64,000 bases of DNA, from assembly GCA_012845835.1 (NCBI GenBank), contig JABAKD010000008.1, positions 8,106,775 through 8,170,774 on the forward strand, read 5' to 3'. The notes under the pieces are model-generated. The model made no database searches and was not told the DNA's origin. It saw only the letters and a program-made list of their open reading frames with translations. Every line of letters starts with the position of its first letter. Positions within the stretch are counted from its first letter, which is position 1. Of the stretch, positions 47,901 to 57,114 are shown piece after piece. The translations under genes and the position numbers were made by a program. Source of the DNA: Undaria pinnatifida (Eukaryota > Sar > Phaeophyceae > Laminariales > Alariaceae).

Positions 47901-50900
47901 ATAAGCAGCTAGAGGTGACTGCTGTATTTTTGTAGACTTGTGAGCGATGTACCAGATGTGCTACGAAACCCACGCTTCTACTCGTGCTGATGCAGCTTTT
48001 CCTAGATCTCGGACTACTATTGCTATGCTACTACTACCTCTACTACTACTACTGCTACTACTACTTCTACTGCTGCTGCTACTACTACTACTACTACTAC
48101 TGATTTTATTTCATTTTTTTATTCGTAGCTTTTTACTGTCCCGCTCAACTCGTAAGAGGTTTTTACCCTCAGCGACCTTCTGGACAAGCCGTGGCCATAG
48201 GTGTCTTCCCTTCTCCCCCCCCGGTACGTGTCCTAATTTTTATTTCTAATCCTAGCAAGACAAAGGCCAAACCAACTGCTGTACATATCAAACTATATCA
48301 TGACTTGGTGAGCTTCCTACGGGCGTGGTGTCATTTGAAGGCTTTAGTGGGGAGCACGACGCCGGTGAAGGAGTTATTTCTGTCACCCTCCACCTCTCCA
48401 CCTCGAAAGGGATGCGTGGTCAATGGTCAAATGGTTAAGGCAAGCAACAAATGAGGGCGTCTCCCCCCCCCTCGCAGATCATACCTTTAGGTTGGTTAAT
48501 ACAAAAACATCCCCCGCCTCGCATATCACACGGTTAGGTTGGGTCATAGAAAAAAATTACCTACCCAGGTACCTGTTTTATATACATTCAGTGGGTATGT
48601 TGTATCTCTATTACCCCCCCCCCCCCCCCCCTCCCCCTCGGGTACTGACTGCTAATATTTTAGCTCTCAGTGCTTGTGGCATATAACGCTAACATCTACC
48701 ACGCCTCCCCGCTTTCTCTCGTAACCTGCTCGATGTAGTACGGGACAAGAGATGTTCATGGGGGCATGTTCATGGGGGCATGTTCGGGTATGTAGTAGTT
48801 TTCCCAGGATAGGGTAAATCATATCACCATTGGGTTGATTATTTCCAGGGAACTGTGCGAAGGGTGTTGCATGACATCGGCGTTTATCAGCGTCAACGCA
48901 TCAGCATCGCTGCCGCTTTGTTGATGGAACGCACTTTCTTCTGCTTCTATCTTGTTGATGGTAATTCTTTTCGTCAGGGACTCATCGATCATTATTCCGT
49001 CAGGGATTCATCGAGCGTTTTTAACAGATCCTTGGCGTCGTATACTGCCGTTTTGCGGTTGAGGTGACTTCTACTGTTTTTTGGCGTTGCCTGCGAGCTT
49101 TAGATCCGGTGGCGGCCCTCCCTAGGCCGTCAGCGAAGCCCCCTTGTGAATACATTTCTAATGATCTAGTTGCGCTTTGAAAAAATTATGTCCCTCATTC
49201 CTAAATCCTTTACGCTCCGAGTACTCTGAGCTAGGAAGTGCTCTGGATCTTTCGGTATATTTGACGTTTTTGACCTACCTTACCTCAATGCAGCCCTCTC
49301 AGATAGGTCACCAGATACGTACGTATTGTACCACAACGAAAAAGTAAGTTTTTGACCCAACTTTTCGTAAATTGAGACCTCTATCACGTGTCACCAGATA
49401 CCTTTTGTACCATGACGAATGAATAACCAAGTATGCGAGTTGGCCGGGGTCACTATGCAGGCTCCTCCCCCCCCCCCCCGTTCCCACTGCGGTACGTACC
49501 TCCATTTTTATCGCGAGAAGGTTCCAGCTATTTCTTCCCTCGTCGACTCGCATCTAATTGTGCCTACCCACGCTGCTAGGCGCTCTCAGCAGTTGCTTCC
49601 GTCCGTTTTTATTTCATTTTTGCAAATAAACTCAAAATTCCGACCCACATGGGATTCGAACCTCAGAACCGACGTTATTGTAGTAGCATTCGAGGGTAAC
49701 CTCTAGACCATACGACACGCTTTTGGTTTGCTTTTTTTTTCCCTGGGATATTGTTCTACTCCAGAGTTACTGGAGCCTGTCCTGTGACCACCTCAAAACA
49801 GCGCCACTACTCGTGGCTACGAGTCACGGCAATAATGAAAAGCATTAAGTGAGTGACTTGTCATTCAGTGTTACTATTGCGGGGCGTGTGGTCGCGCGCT
49901 CATATGTATGCTGTGTGTTGTACACCAGTTTATTTGGCGAGAGCACGCTAGTGTTGAGAGCGTTTGTGTGCGGTGAATCTTGAGGTCGCTTCTTGAGTAG
50001 GGCGGTGTAAGCCGCAACAAATTGCACAGACCACGATTTATATTACAGTACGTACGTACGTAGTTCCACTTTTTTCCTTGGTCTTTGTCGACGGCGTATC
50101 GTATGTACGACATCGTCATCGCCCATTACCATCGGGCAGACACATCGAAAACGCGCCGCGCTATATACAAAACACCGTGAAGACACATCAAAAACGCGCC
50201 GCGCTATATACAAAACACCGTTAGTCTCGCATTGCGGTCGCGTGACTCGCCACCCTTACTGCCCCTACCAGAGAACGCCACATCCGTGGAGGCTATACAC
50301 TACTCCTCCGTATCAAAGGAATACTCCCCGTACTGGCTAGTGGTAAGTACCCTCACAACCATAAACAGCTCGGTACAGCAACGACACCACGTTAAGCATG
50401 TCGCTCTGTACGTAAATATAAGGATCGTTGTGGTATACGTATGAACACCCGAACGGTCATTACATTTACGGATATAACGGTACCAGTCTAGTAATACCTG
50501 TGTGTTGTCGTTTATGGCACGTTCCGCCGCAGTTGTCCACACACACCACGACCCCCCTCCCCCTCTCCCTGCCTAACAGGAAGACTTGGTAGACTTTGAG
50601 GGCGATGAGGAGGAAGAAGAGGAGGCGGATGAGATGGAGGAAGAGCGAGAGGAGGAGGAGGAAGAGGAAAAGGAGGAAGAGGAGGAAGAGAAGGAGGAAA
50701 AAGTGGTAAAAAACGACGCGCCCGCGGCATCAACTGCCCCCACTGCCACCTCCACAGCCACCCCCGCCCTCACCGACGCCGCCACCGCCGCCACCACAAC
50801 AGCCACTGCCGACGCCGCTGCTACCACCGCTCCCGCCGTCACGGCTCCTGCCGCCGTCCCCACTGCGGTCCGCGTGGTCGGTCCTTGGCTATCCCCACCA

Positions 50901-53900
50901 GAGTCAGAGGCAGCAGCAAGGGTGCGGCTCTCCTTGTACTTCGCGCTCTGCGTCAAGTCCCGCCAGATGCTCTCCGGCCTCATCGAGGCGTACGTTACCG
51001 CCGCCCCCACGGCCCAGGCGGGGCTAATGGCGGAGCTTCCCCTGTTGGCGAAAGCCGCGGCGAAGGCGTTCGGCGAACCAGGGGTGGTAGGGCTCATGGC
51101 GGCCGCGCCGGAGGGGGCAAAGACTTTGATCCTGATGATGCTTGACCTGCTGGTACCAAGGGAGACTAATAAGCCGTCGCCGGAGCTTGTGGCTGCGGTG
51201 CGGCGGTTGAGAGATATTCGACATGCAAGATCTGTAGAGCTAGCGGTAGCGGAGGCGGCGGCAGCGGCGGTGGTGGCGGCGGAGGAAGTAGCGGCGGCAG
51301 CAGCGGCGGGGACGGTCATCGAGAAAGATGAAGTGAAGGTGGGTCGGTGGGTGGGAGGGTGAGTGGGTGGGAAGGTGGGTGGGTGAATGGATGGGTGGGT
51401 GGGTGGTGCGTGGGTGGGAGGGTGTTGGATAGATGGGTGGGGAGGTGGGTGGGTTGGTGGGTGGGTGGATGTTGGGTCGGTGGGTAGATGGGTGAGTAGC
51501 GGGGGGGGAAATAAATGGATAGATAGATGGATGAGTGGGTAGTTGGGTGGCTGTGCCTTCCTCGGCTCAGTTGAGCGGTTTGTCTTGCATCGACCGAGCT
51601 CTTGTAAGCCTCCCCTTCTCTTATCTTCTAGTATCCCAAGCCTCGACAGTGACCAATCAAAAGCACGGACGCAAAGGCACGGATTGAAACACGCTAAAGC
51701 CAATCTCCGCGATTTATCTTTCTTCGTTCGCTAGGCGGAGCCGCCCGTGGACACTGCAGGCATTGAGTACATGGTGCCGATCCTCGGCGGGCTGGGACGA
51801 GAAGGCTTCCTGTTGGAGCTCCCGGCGTTACTTCAGGTAAGGAAGCACTGCCAGCAATGTGGTACTTCCACGCGGTATTAATAGGCTATTTTCGCGGTAG
51901 TGATAGGGTACTCACTATCTACAAGGTGCTTTCAAGCACATGTAAAAGGGTACTTTCACACACTACCATATCAATACCATATCAATACCATATTCGGGTA
52001 CTTCCACGTACTACGAGTACTGCTTTGCAAGTATCAAGAAGGACGCTTCACGCGCTATGAATGCGCTACTCCCACGACGCACTATCCATGATAGGGTACA
52101 TCAACGTGCTGCGAATAGGGTTAACTGTGCGCTCGGCTTATATTATACGCACGCACTACCGACAATAGGGCGGGTTCACACAGTCGAACAGGGGATTTTC
52201 ACGCGTTATCAATCGGGTTGCTTTGATGCAGTAGTGTTCCAGTCGGATTAAAATGTAGTAGGTCTGAGAATACCCCCCCCGAGAAAAAAATCTGAAGACT
52301 TTTCTTGACGGACCCGTCGATCACCCTGCTTCCGCTTGGCACCCCGATCCACGCCGGTCTAACCCCACTCGGATCTCAGCCCTTCACGCTGAACCCTGGT
52401 GTAGACTACAGCGGGCAGGGCTGAGAGCGAAGCGGCTGGTCGGCTGCAGCCTCACTTTACAACCAATCTATGTCAGGAGGCATGCCAAGCAAGGGAAAAC
52501 GTGTGCTGTCCAGGGTGTGAGGCCGAGTGTTGTGCTCTAAAACCTACCTGGTAGTAGTTTTCCGTCAATCAAGGCAAAGTACGGTACATTTTGCCTGTCT
52601 GTCAAAGAGTGAAGAATCTGGCTCCTGGCAATTTTTCTCAGAAACATGGCTGGAACCATACTTTGGAAGAGTCGTTACGCGAGAAATGGAGAGCTGGGCT
52701 CCTTTGACGTACTTTCATTCTAACGTAATTTCATGCGCCGCGTAATCGTTATGCTCCGGGCAGTTTTACGTACAATCCCACCCACCACTTCTTGTCGCTC
52801 TGCAGGCTGACGGCCACATTGCAACATACAGGCACCCTATTTATATGTTGCTTTCACGCGCCACATAATCGTTAAGTTCGGGTAATTTTACGTGCTATCC
52901 AAACTTGTATCGTCCCATCCCGCCCCCCCCCTTGTCCCTCTCTCTGCAGGCTCATGACCATATCATACGGGTACACTTTTTATGTGGTACTTCCACGCAC
53001 CACGTACCAGGTAATCGTTACTGGTATAGGTTAATTTCACGCGCTGTTAAAATCCGTCGCGTTCCATCCCACCCCCTCTTCCCTTGTCCCTCCCTCTGCA
53101 GGCTGATGACAACGTCATACGGGCAGCGTTCAGGCGGCTGACACAACCCGCGAAGGGAGCGATGTACACGCCGGCGGAGCTGGTGGTGCTGCTAAACCAG
53201 TTCGACTTTACGGCGGCGGGGGTGCCCATGAAGCGCTTGACGAGAGCGCTGTCCTTGTGCTTGGACAACAAGGTGGGACGCTGAATCGCTTCGGCGCGGT
53301 GTTTGGCACGCGGTTCTGGCGCACGGTTTTGACCCACATTTTTAGCAGGCGGTCACGGCACGCGGATTTGACACGTGGTGGTGGCATGCAGTTTTGACAC
53401 TCGGTTCTGGCATGCGGTTGCGGCACGCGGATTTGACACGTGTTTTTGGCATGCGATTTTGACACGCGATTTGGTGTGCGGTTTGGCACGCGGTTTTGGC
53501 ACGGGGTTTTGGCACGCGGTTCGACACGCAGTTCAACACACTTCGAAGGAAAATGAAATCTGCTCCCACCGGTTTTTTTTGGTGTGTGTTGTCTCTTTAA
53601 GGGGAAGCGGGGGGGGGGTGTTCTCAGTTTGTGCATGGCCGTAGTATGACCATAGACCCTCGCATCCCTACTATGCCGGGACGGAGCACGTCGGGTTTTC
53701 ACCAACCAGGCAGATTTTGCTTGCACGAAGCGCGAAGCGCCGTGACGTGTTCGGCGAGTCGCATGAAGGGTGAACTGCATCCTTCCAAGAACCGCTCGTA
53801 AGACGGACTTCGGCACCTTGTGCCTACTTTCTTGCTTATGGATGACAGCGCCAATTAGTTATACTGTGTTTTCTGGTGTGGCCACTCCAGAGACGGCAAT

Positions 53901-56900
53901 GGTTATTACTATGTGACGGCCTCGTGGATGCCTTACTATATTCACCCTACGTGATGCGATCATTCCCCTTGTGCGGAGTTAGGGTTCTCCACCCCGCACA
54001 ATATGATGTACTCGATAACCATCACGGTGACCGCAAAAAAAAAAACGGTACCCTGGTTGTCTAGCTCACGCAGTGACTGGCATGTTTCACTTCGCCGTTG
54101 CCAACCAACGCCAACCCCAATATACACATAACGTTTTGCAGCGTCGGTGCCAACCGAGGCCAACTGTTATGCATATTTTAAGGGGGGGAAAGGGGGGGGG
54201 GGGGGGATGACGTCTATGTGGAGCGCTAGCGTGGTTCTCCTGGTGGAGGTCTGCTCGGAACGGGCTCGAGACGAGGCCCTGAACGATGTGCCATCGATAA
54301 ATTCTCAGATTATAACCTGAACAAAGGCGCACAGAGCGCATACGCGCAGACATGTCGACGTTAAGTGTCACTGTGGTTGTTGCCATACTTGGTTGGGCTT
54401 CCAGGCATCTGCTGTTGTAGAGTTGTTGTACAAGACGCCACCCCCAAATGTGACGCTCTCTCTGTCTGCGGGCTGTCCCAACAAAGGTTTCCACCACGAT
54501 AAATTCGTGCTTGTTATTCCTCCGCATGAAATGTCTTTTTTTTTTACTCTTGACCGCGGGGGCCCCTTAAAACGAGTTTATAATATTCGCGGCCGCCAAA
54601 AATGTAGGGGTTACTTTTGGGCTGGGTGAAACCGACGATCCGCGCACCCGACCTCTCCGAGTTGAAGTCCTTTTTTAGTAAGCCTTCCACCGACCCGCGC
54701 ACGGGGTAGTTAACGACGGTTACAAAAACCAAAAGATGTTTCGCGATGGCAAGGTGTGCACTCAGCTCCTCCGGGCTAGATGTCTTCTTGGCATCGCTTC
54801 ACGTCTTGACCCTGAGGACTTGTCACGGCATTAAATATTCCTCTAGGCTTGCGATCATTCAGCGCCTCGAGATCATGCGCCTGGAATGTCATGCTCTCGA
54901 TAGCCACGGAGATTTCGACGCTTCAAGCACCTTCTTTGCAGACAATCGGAAACCTTCTTTCCACACAATCAAAACAAAAAGCGCGTGCAAGGCTTTTGTT
55001 TTTCAAAACAAAACGCGTGCAAGGCTTTTTTTTTGCGAGAAAAAAACGCGTGCGATTGTCTGTCCATCCGCGCGCCCTGCAAGCCGTTTGGCGATGTTCC
55101 GTATGGAAAGTGTCGGAGCAAACAGGTTGAGTTCGTTTTTTTTCTCATGTTGTTTTTTGCCTCTCTTCCCCTCTTTGCCCCAACAACCCTTGGAACGCGG
55201 CTGCCGAAGACGGTCTACAACTACCCGGTTTTGCGGGAGGCCCTGAACGTGATGTCGCAGGTGTCGCCGGCGGACAAGGATAGGAAGGCACTCCCCCTGC
55301 TTCTTATGCGCACCGTCATGGTTTCGGTGGCCACTTTCCCCGAGCTGAAGAACTTCGTGGCTACGGTCGTCTTGGTCCGCTTGGTGCAGCTGGAGGTAAT
55401 TCCTTAGCCTTAGCCTTAGCGTTACATTACCCCTTTAACTACTGAAAAAAAAATATTCCACCCTATTTCCAAGCAGTTCGTCTTCAAAAACGTGGGTGCA
55501 ACTCTACGCCCTTAACGTTACCTCAGCCCTTGTACTACTACAAAAACGATCCCACACTTGTAAGTTCCAAGTAATTTGCCCCAAAAAACGTGTATGCAGT
55601 GCTACGTCCTTGTCGTTAACAATGTTGGTTTGACACTGCAAAAATGACCCCGCACAAATGTTAAGTAGTTTCCCCCCCAAGAACGTGGGTGTACTAAAGG
55701 GGCTAACACAACTCAGGGGCGTCCTCAGTCGATGGATGGTTTAGCTAGAGCCCGCCTGCTTCGTGTGGCCGGTGGCCGGTGCTGTAATCGTCGCTTTTTC
55801 ATCGCTTGTTTCCCTGAATGCTCAGATCAAGTCCCAAAAGGGTTATATCCGGTATAGAATCAGCTACCCCGTCTATATTCGTACTGTAGATGAATGTTAA
55901 CATACTTCGAAGTATGTAAATATGCGCTTCAAAATATAGCACACCTTGTACGCGGAAAATGGATGTCCCCATCATTTTTCTGTTCGTGTGCTCTCCCCCC
56001 CCCCCCCGCCCCCCGATCGCGATGCGCCTTTGTAAAAGGTGTGGAATCAGCCGCCAATTTGGGGTGGATTTTTGCGTTGCGCCAAGATGATGGCCAAGGA
56101 GTCGGGGGCGACTTCATTCATCGCTATGGTGCAGCTACCGGATACGCGACTGAAACAGGCACTCGCCGATCCGCGAATGAAGGTTTGTTTCTGACGACTG
56201 CTACGGCAGGAGTTTGATACGTAGCATCGAGATTTTCTGGGGCTCCTCGCGTGAGGAGCTGTACATGCCGCACCCAAACTCCGACTCTGAAAAAATAACG
56301 TAAGATAAAGTCGACACACGACCCCCCATGGTTTAGGTATCTAACGAATAGTATAGATAAGTCCACTGGATCCAGATATGTTGAATGACTTGACTGACTC
56401 TTCAGTTTAGGAGGCCCCTTCAGTTAGAAGCCTTTGGTCTCAACAGCAGTGCAACCGTAGCACGGCTATTTGGCACAGTGCTATAATATCGTGACGGTGC
56501 GGCGCCGACGGAAAGGTGGCGGGCGCGGTTTGCGGGAGGGGGTGGGTTTTGGAACGGTGTAACGGTAACGTTGGCGGCAACGGTACGATAACGGAAACGT
56601 GAACTTTAGCGGCGACGTTAACGATGCATTTAACGGTGACGGTGACGTGAACGGTATCGTTAACTGTGTCAGTAACGGTAGCGGTAACCGTACTGGTAAG
56701 CTCTCGGTGTATCTCCCCTGCACGTGTTGCTGGGGGGAAGGAGCCGACGACACTGTCTCTATTTTGCAGAAGGTATAACATTAACCGTCGACGCATAGTC
56801 AACTAACTGAGGGTGTCTCTGTTTCTCTCTCGTCCCCGGTCAACGTTACTTTAGTTCGCACGGTTGGTTCACACACTTGCTTTCCTGCCTGCTTGCCGTC

Positions 56901-57109
56901 CCTTCCCCTCCGTCCATCTCTCCGTCCCTCCCTCCCTCCCTCCCTTCCCCCTTCCTGCGCCTCCGTGCTCTACTTTATTGATGACATATCTGCAGGGGGT
57001 GAAGGAGCCGTTGCGGCGATACGCGCGTACGCTGGTTAAGGTCGACCCGGGGGTGAAGGCTGTCTTGGGAATGACCACCGCGACTAAACCTGTTGTTGGG
57101 AAATCATAA
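26983..57109 (+). CDS. SYMPK: Symplekin, mRNA 3'-end processing scaffold
   Basis: Sixteen exons give 1478 residues: 26983-27081, 37606-37677, 38776-38913, 39824-39933, 40204-40961, 41414-42162, 42625-43141, 46505-46689, 47651-47914, 50274-50342, 50580-51338, 51735-51836, 53102-53272, 55210-55395, 56039-56182 and 56996-57109. All phases join. Residues 1-390 form the N-terminal HEAT domain (SELLDNVVDLINKAKLEAKEQ, NCRKFVATFLREVV, HYTVLINALQNLATNRAALF). A linker rich in Gly, Lys and Glu follows. Then YDETLLKLLTTL..LFTQTLLECPRVPP, a highly charged coiled coil at about 877-964, an acidic Glu run near 1000, and the C-terminal symplekin domain (LPLLLMRTVMVSVATFPELKNFV, VWNQPPIWGGFLRC). Symplekin scaffolds CPSF/CstF in nuclear polyadenylation and histone mRNA cleavage. 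Human symplekin is 1274 residues; the excess here is low-complexity linker. Exons 7 and 10 have alternative acceptors (42633; CAG at 50271). Confidence 0.9.
27082..28900. other. 5' part of symplekin intron 1, no gene
   Basis: No coding motif is seen. A family 5 repeat fragment (GTGCTAATTCTAAGTAATTTG) lies at about 27520-27550. The remainder before the retrotransposon is unique-looking sequence. Confidence 0.5.
28912..30256 (+). pseudogene. Gag-like gene of the YR retrotransposon, frameshifted
   Basis: Three frames must be joined to follow it. Frame 1 (28912 on) gives MALLQQVLATQQAIVGRLAC and a Gln-rich linker. Frame 3 (about 29095-29930) gives a helical core with YNVPENINRALLLQMLDKVA and VEVYLRRHFSNLSPYSAEVR. 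Frame 2 at the end contains CDCAWRGVSCPRGNCLFAH, a C-X8-C-X4-C-X3-H zinc-finger arrangement, then a Gln/Pro and Gly-rich tail. The frame changes are the sign of decay. The order (coil, helical core, nucleic-acid finger) and the position before the reverse transcriptase support a capsid-type role. Confidence 0.7.
30900..31172 (+). repeat. Two tandem ~131-base units between gag and reverse transcriptase
   Basis: GATGCCGTTGGGTA occurs at 30928 and 31059, and the 131-base unit includes GTGGGGCGGC, GGTGGGAGC and GGCACGAACGGTACGGGCAA in both copies. It lies in the spacer upstream of the reverse transcriptase remains and could be an internal repeat of the retrotransposon. Confidence 0.8.
31509..32470 (+). 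pseudogene. Reverse transcriptase of the YR retrotransposon, inactivated
   Basis: Motifs of the fingers and palm are visible: VVTHKVGIINDLSFD, then MSKAGVSEPFRNVRVDPDEA, then FTFGWSGLPGFWGVM. A stop at 32172 and a shift to another frame precede FFATVYVDGYLLI, where the catalytic Asp-Asp pair normally found after Val-Tyr is Asp-Gly. LGFTINSYTM follows after a further stop. These changes make it non-functional. Confidence 0.85.
32562..33455 (+). pseudogene. RNase H domain of the YR retrotransposon, frameshifted
   Basis: The domain starts as YLFDASFDAMGGFC in one frame and continues after a shift near 32950 as LLEFLGMIVTAWVM, MRGDTMAAVSWISRCGGARD and then AKHIPGAQNTLEDGISRWPR, interrupted by a stop after LELIGG. 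The Asp-containing MRGDT and the HIPGxxNxLxDxISR block are typical of this RNase H type in YR retroelements. Confidence 0.82.
33600..34690 (+). pseudogene. Tyrosine recombinase of the YR retrotransposon, frameshifted
   Basis: An N-terminal core-binding part (TLALGSVGQCTHKNYLAKWN, QSTVRGYLAAINLFHKMFAE) ends in a stop at 34041. The catalytic part continues in other frames with CRASELW (catalytic Arg), KSDQKRAGCTITRTR, GWRVFTRTEAVAALRSM, HPGRIGG (His-x-x-Arg) and RTGTWKSRAFMTYVREAGEG (Tyr nucleophile). A run of G at 34541-34554 breaks the frame right after the His-Arg motif. Arg, His, Arg and Tyr are all still readable, so decay is recent enough to trace. Confidence 0.87.
35401..36379. mobile_element. 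TIR element with GGCGGTA-word body, TTAA-bounded
   Basis: A perfect 15-base inverted repeat, TTAAGGTCGGTAATA at 35401-35415 and TATTACCGACCTTAA at 36365-36379, bounds 979 bases. Inside, two blocks (about 35424-35750 and 36090-36360) consist of degenerate GGCGGTA words; a unique ~340-base segment between them encodes nothing recognisable. Both ends start with TTAA, which could be the target duplication of a piggyBac-type insertion, with GGTCGGTAATA as the true terminus. It lies in symplekin intron 1. Confidence 0.75.
36380..37605. other. 3' part of symplekin intron 1, no gene
   Basis: This unique-looking sequence has no coding motif. A short local duplication (GCCCGGAAAGTTCTCGAGAGG / GCGCCCGGAAAGTGCTCCAGA) occurs near 37074-37180. 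Confidence 0.5.
39190..39840 (+). repeat. Three degenerate copies of the symplekin exon 4 acceptor region
   Basis: Segments at about 39196-39290, 39416-39540 and 39748-39840 share TTGTTTGGCTTGCTC, CTGACT, ATGTNCCTCCCTTGCG and GTTCATGGCGNCCAG in the same order. The third is the real 3' end of intron 3, leading to the acceptor CAG at 39821-39823. The first two lie upstream in the same intron. The middle copy has an inserted telomere-like CTAACCCTAACC stretch. Confidence 0.7.
43142..43230 (+). repeat. TGTGTATTG microsatellite at the start of symplekin intron 7
   Basis: About seven units of TGTGTATTG begin directly at the splice donor GTGTGT at 43142. Several alternative GTGTGT donors are therefore present; the first keeps the phase with exon 8. 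Confidence 0.85.
43300..43860 (+). repeat. Tandem ~60-base repeat split by a TIR element
   Basis: Units with CTAACTCCTC, CATCTTCATTCCGAGAAAAAA recur near 43317, 43366, 43428, 43728, 43778 and 43835. The series is interrupted at 43462-43698 by the CGGGTC element, which shows that the tandem repeat came first. Confidence 0.75.
43462..43698. mobile_element. Miniature TIR element with CGGGTC-rich body, copy B
   Basis: The ends GGTTTTTCACGGGTC and GACCCGTGAAAAGCC match as inverted repeats at 14 of 15 positions. The body is a run of CGACCCGACC words and includes near-palindromic GGGTCGGGCCATGACCC. It is the second copy of the element at 15572-15734 and lies inside a tandem repeat in symplekin intron 7. 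Confidence 0.78.
44830..44910 (+). repeat. Decayed copy of the symplekin exon 8 start
   Basis: TTTTGATTGGTTGTTGGCAAG, then TGGAGGACTTTTAAATTCTAC and AAGCCGGCAAAGAG, parallels the true boundary at 46487-46550 (GATTGACTGTTGGCAG, GAAGGACCTGATTTTCCAC, AAACCGGCCACTAGAG). It lies 1.6 kb upstream in the same intron. A stop and several substitutions exclude coding use. Confidence 0.65.
45200..45960 (+). pseudogene. 3' end of a non-LTR retrotransposon (LINE) ORF2, inactivated
   Basis: One frame, broken by stops at 45415 and 45670, reads RTVWEKRTKGQAGIRWDNVV, YVGLREDIGMKTYLHGPMD, LKLRFRVGDLDLPAGRK and MCPCGTAIE..HAVVEKCEICKEERDVL. The Cys-x-Cys and His/Cys spacing resembles the zinc-binding C-terminal region after the reverse transcriptase in LINE ORF2 proteins. 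Another frame continues with GDRWPQTAKQEEDRTSKQFL. The reverse transcriptase itself is missing, as expected of a 5'-truncated copy. The end (CGAAAGGGATGTGTGGTCAATG) recurs at 48402. Confidence 0.65.
48013..48102 (+). repeat. CTA trinucleotide microsatellite
   Basis: Imperfect CTA/CTG units for 90 bases within symplekin intron 9. Confidence 0.85.
48105..48250 (-). mobile_element. SINE-like tail fragment
   Basis: On the minus strand GGGGAGAAGGGAAGACACC, CACGGCTTGTCCAGAAGGTCG and CTGAGGGTAAAAACCTCTTAC, followed by an A-rich end, match the tail module of the element at 1640-1978 and the copy at 58835-58965. Confidence 0.6.
49425..49735 (-). mobile_element. SINE-like element with clear A and B boxes
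   Basis: Read on the minus strand, TATGGTCTAGAGGTTACC (A box, about 49697-49714) and GAGGTTCGAATCCC (B box, about 49650-49663) are about 50 bases apart, as in a tRNA gene. The stems do not fold into a full tRNA. The body ends in GATAAAAATGGAGGTACGTAC and a G-rich run, the same tail module seen in other copies. It lies in symplekin intron 9. Confidence 0.68.
50138..50223 (+). repeat. 43-base near-perfect tandem duplication
   Basis: AGACACATCGAAAACGCGCC and GCGCTATATACAAAACACCGT occur twice in a row with one base difference, 50 bases before symplekin exon 10. Confidence 0.9.
51339..51545 (+). repeat. GGGTGGGT minisatellite at the start of symplekin intron 11
   Basis: The intron opens with the donor GTGGGT and runs for 200 bases as degenerate GGTGGGTGGGAGG words on the RNA-sense strand. 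It has many potential donor sites and high G-quadruplex potential. Confidence 0.85.
51850..52250 (+). repeat. Degenerate repeat with GGGTACTTTCACGCGC units
   Basis: At least seven imperfect units of 40-50 bases around AGGGTACTTTCACGCGCTAC fill the first part of symplekin intron 12. The same unit recurs at 52700, 52850 and 52990 inside the acceptor duplications. Confidence 0.6.
52700..53130 (+). repeat. Three tandem copies of the symplekin exon 13 acceptor
   Basis: Units of about 144-152 bases each run from a CTTTCACGCGCC motif through TAATCGTTA and a C-rich tract to CTCTGCAGGCT and then a GATGACAACGTCATACGGG-like exon start. Acceptor-like AG ends are at 52805, 52949 and 53101. Only the third is followed by the open frame of exon 13; the first two have decayed exon starts. 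Confidence 0.88.
53600..54165 (+). repeat. Dispersed repeat family 1, long copy
   Basis: It carries the same block order as 21375-21905, from GTGCATGGCCGTAGTATGAC through CGGGTTTTCACCAACCAGGC, AGCGCGAAGCGCCGTGACG and GATGCGATCATTCCCC to GCCAACCAACGCCAACCCC. A poly-A stretch lies at 54034-54045. It lies in symplekin intron 13. Confidence 0.78.
54930..55060 (+). repeat. Short tandem repeat AACGCGTGCAAGGCTTTT
   Basis: Three imperfect units of about 27 bases (AAAGCGCGTGCAAGGCTTTT, AAACGCGTGCAAGGCTTTTT, AAACGCGTGCGATTG) precede exon 14. Confidence 0.7.
55410..55700 (+). repeat. Family 5 repeat, 3 tandem units
   Basis: Three to four ~85-base units carry CCCTTTAACTACTG, AAAAATGATCCCACAC, AAGTAGTTTGCCCCC and AAACGTGGGTGCAGTTCTACG. 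Single diverged copies lie near 1170-1255, 27520, 42185-42260, 46880-47000 and 62735-62790. Confidence 0.72.
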
Positions 57110-57114
57110 TGGGG

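Noticed and set aside
47614-47973. A minus-strand frame rich in Ser, Leu and Phe resembling a membrane protein
   Set aside because: It is the complement of the Lys/Glu/Arg coiled coil of symplekin exon 9.
49640-49720. A working tRNA gene on the minus strand
   Set aside because: The A and B boxes are good but the acceptor and T stems do not pair; the flanks show a SINE-type body and tail.
50573-51703. A 376-codon minus-strand open frame rich in Ser, Ala and Pro
   Set aside because: It is antisense to symplekin exon 11 and its GGGTGGGT intron repeat; the plus-strand frame has the conserved symplekin motifs.
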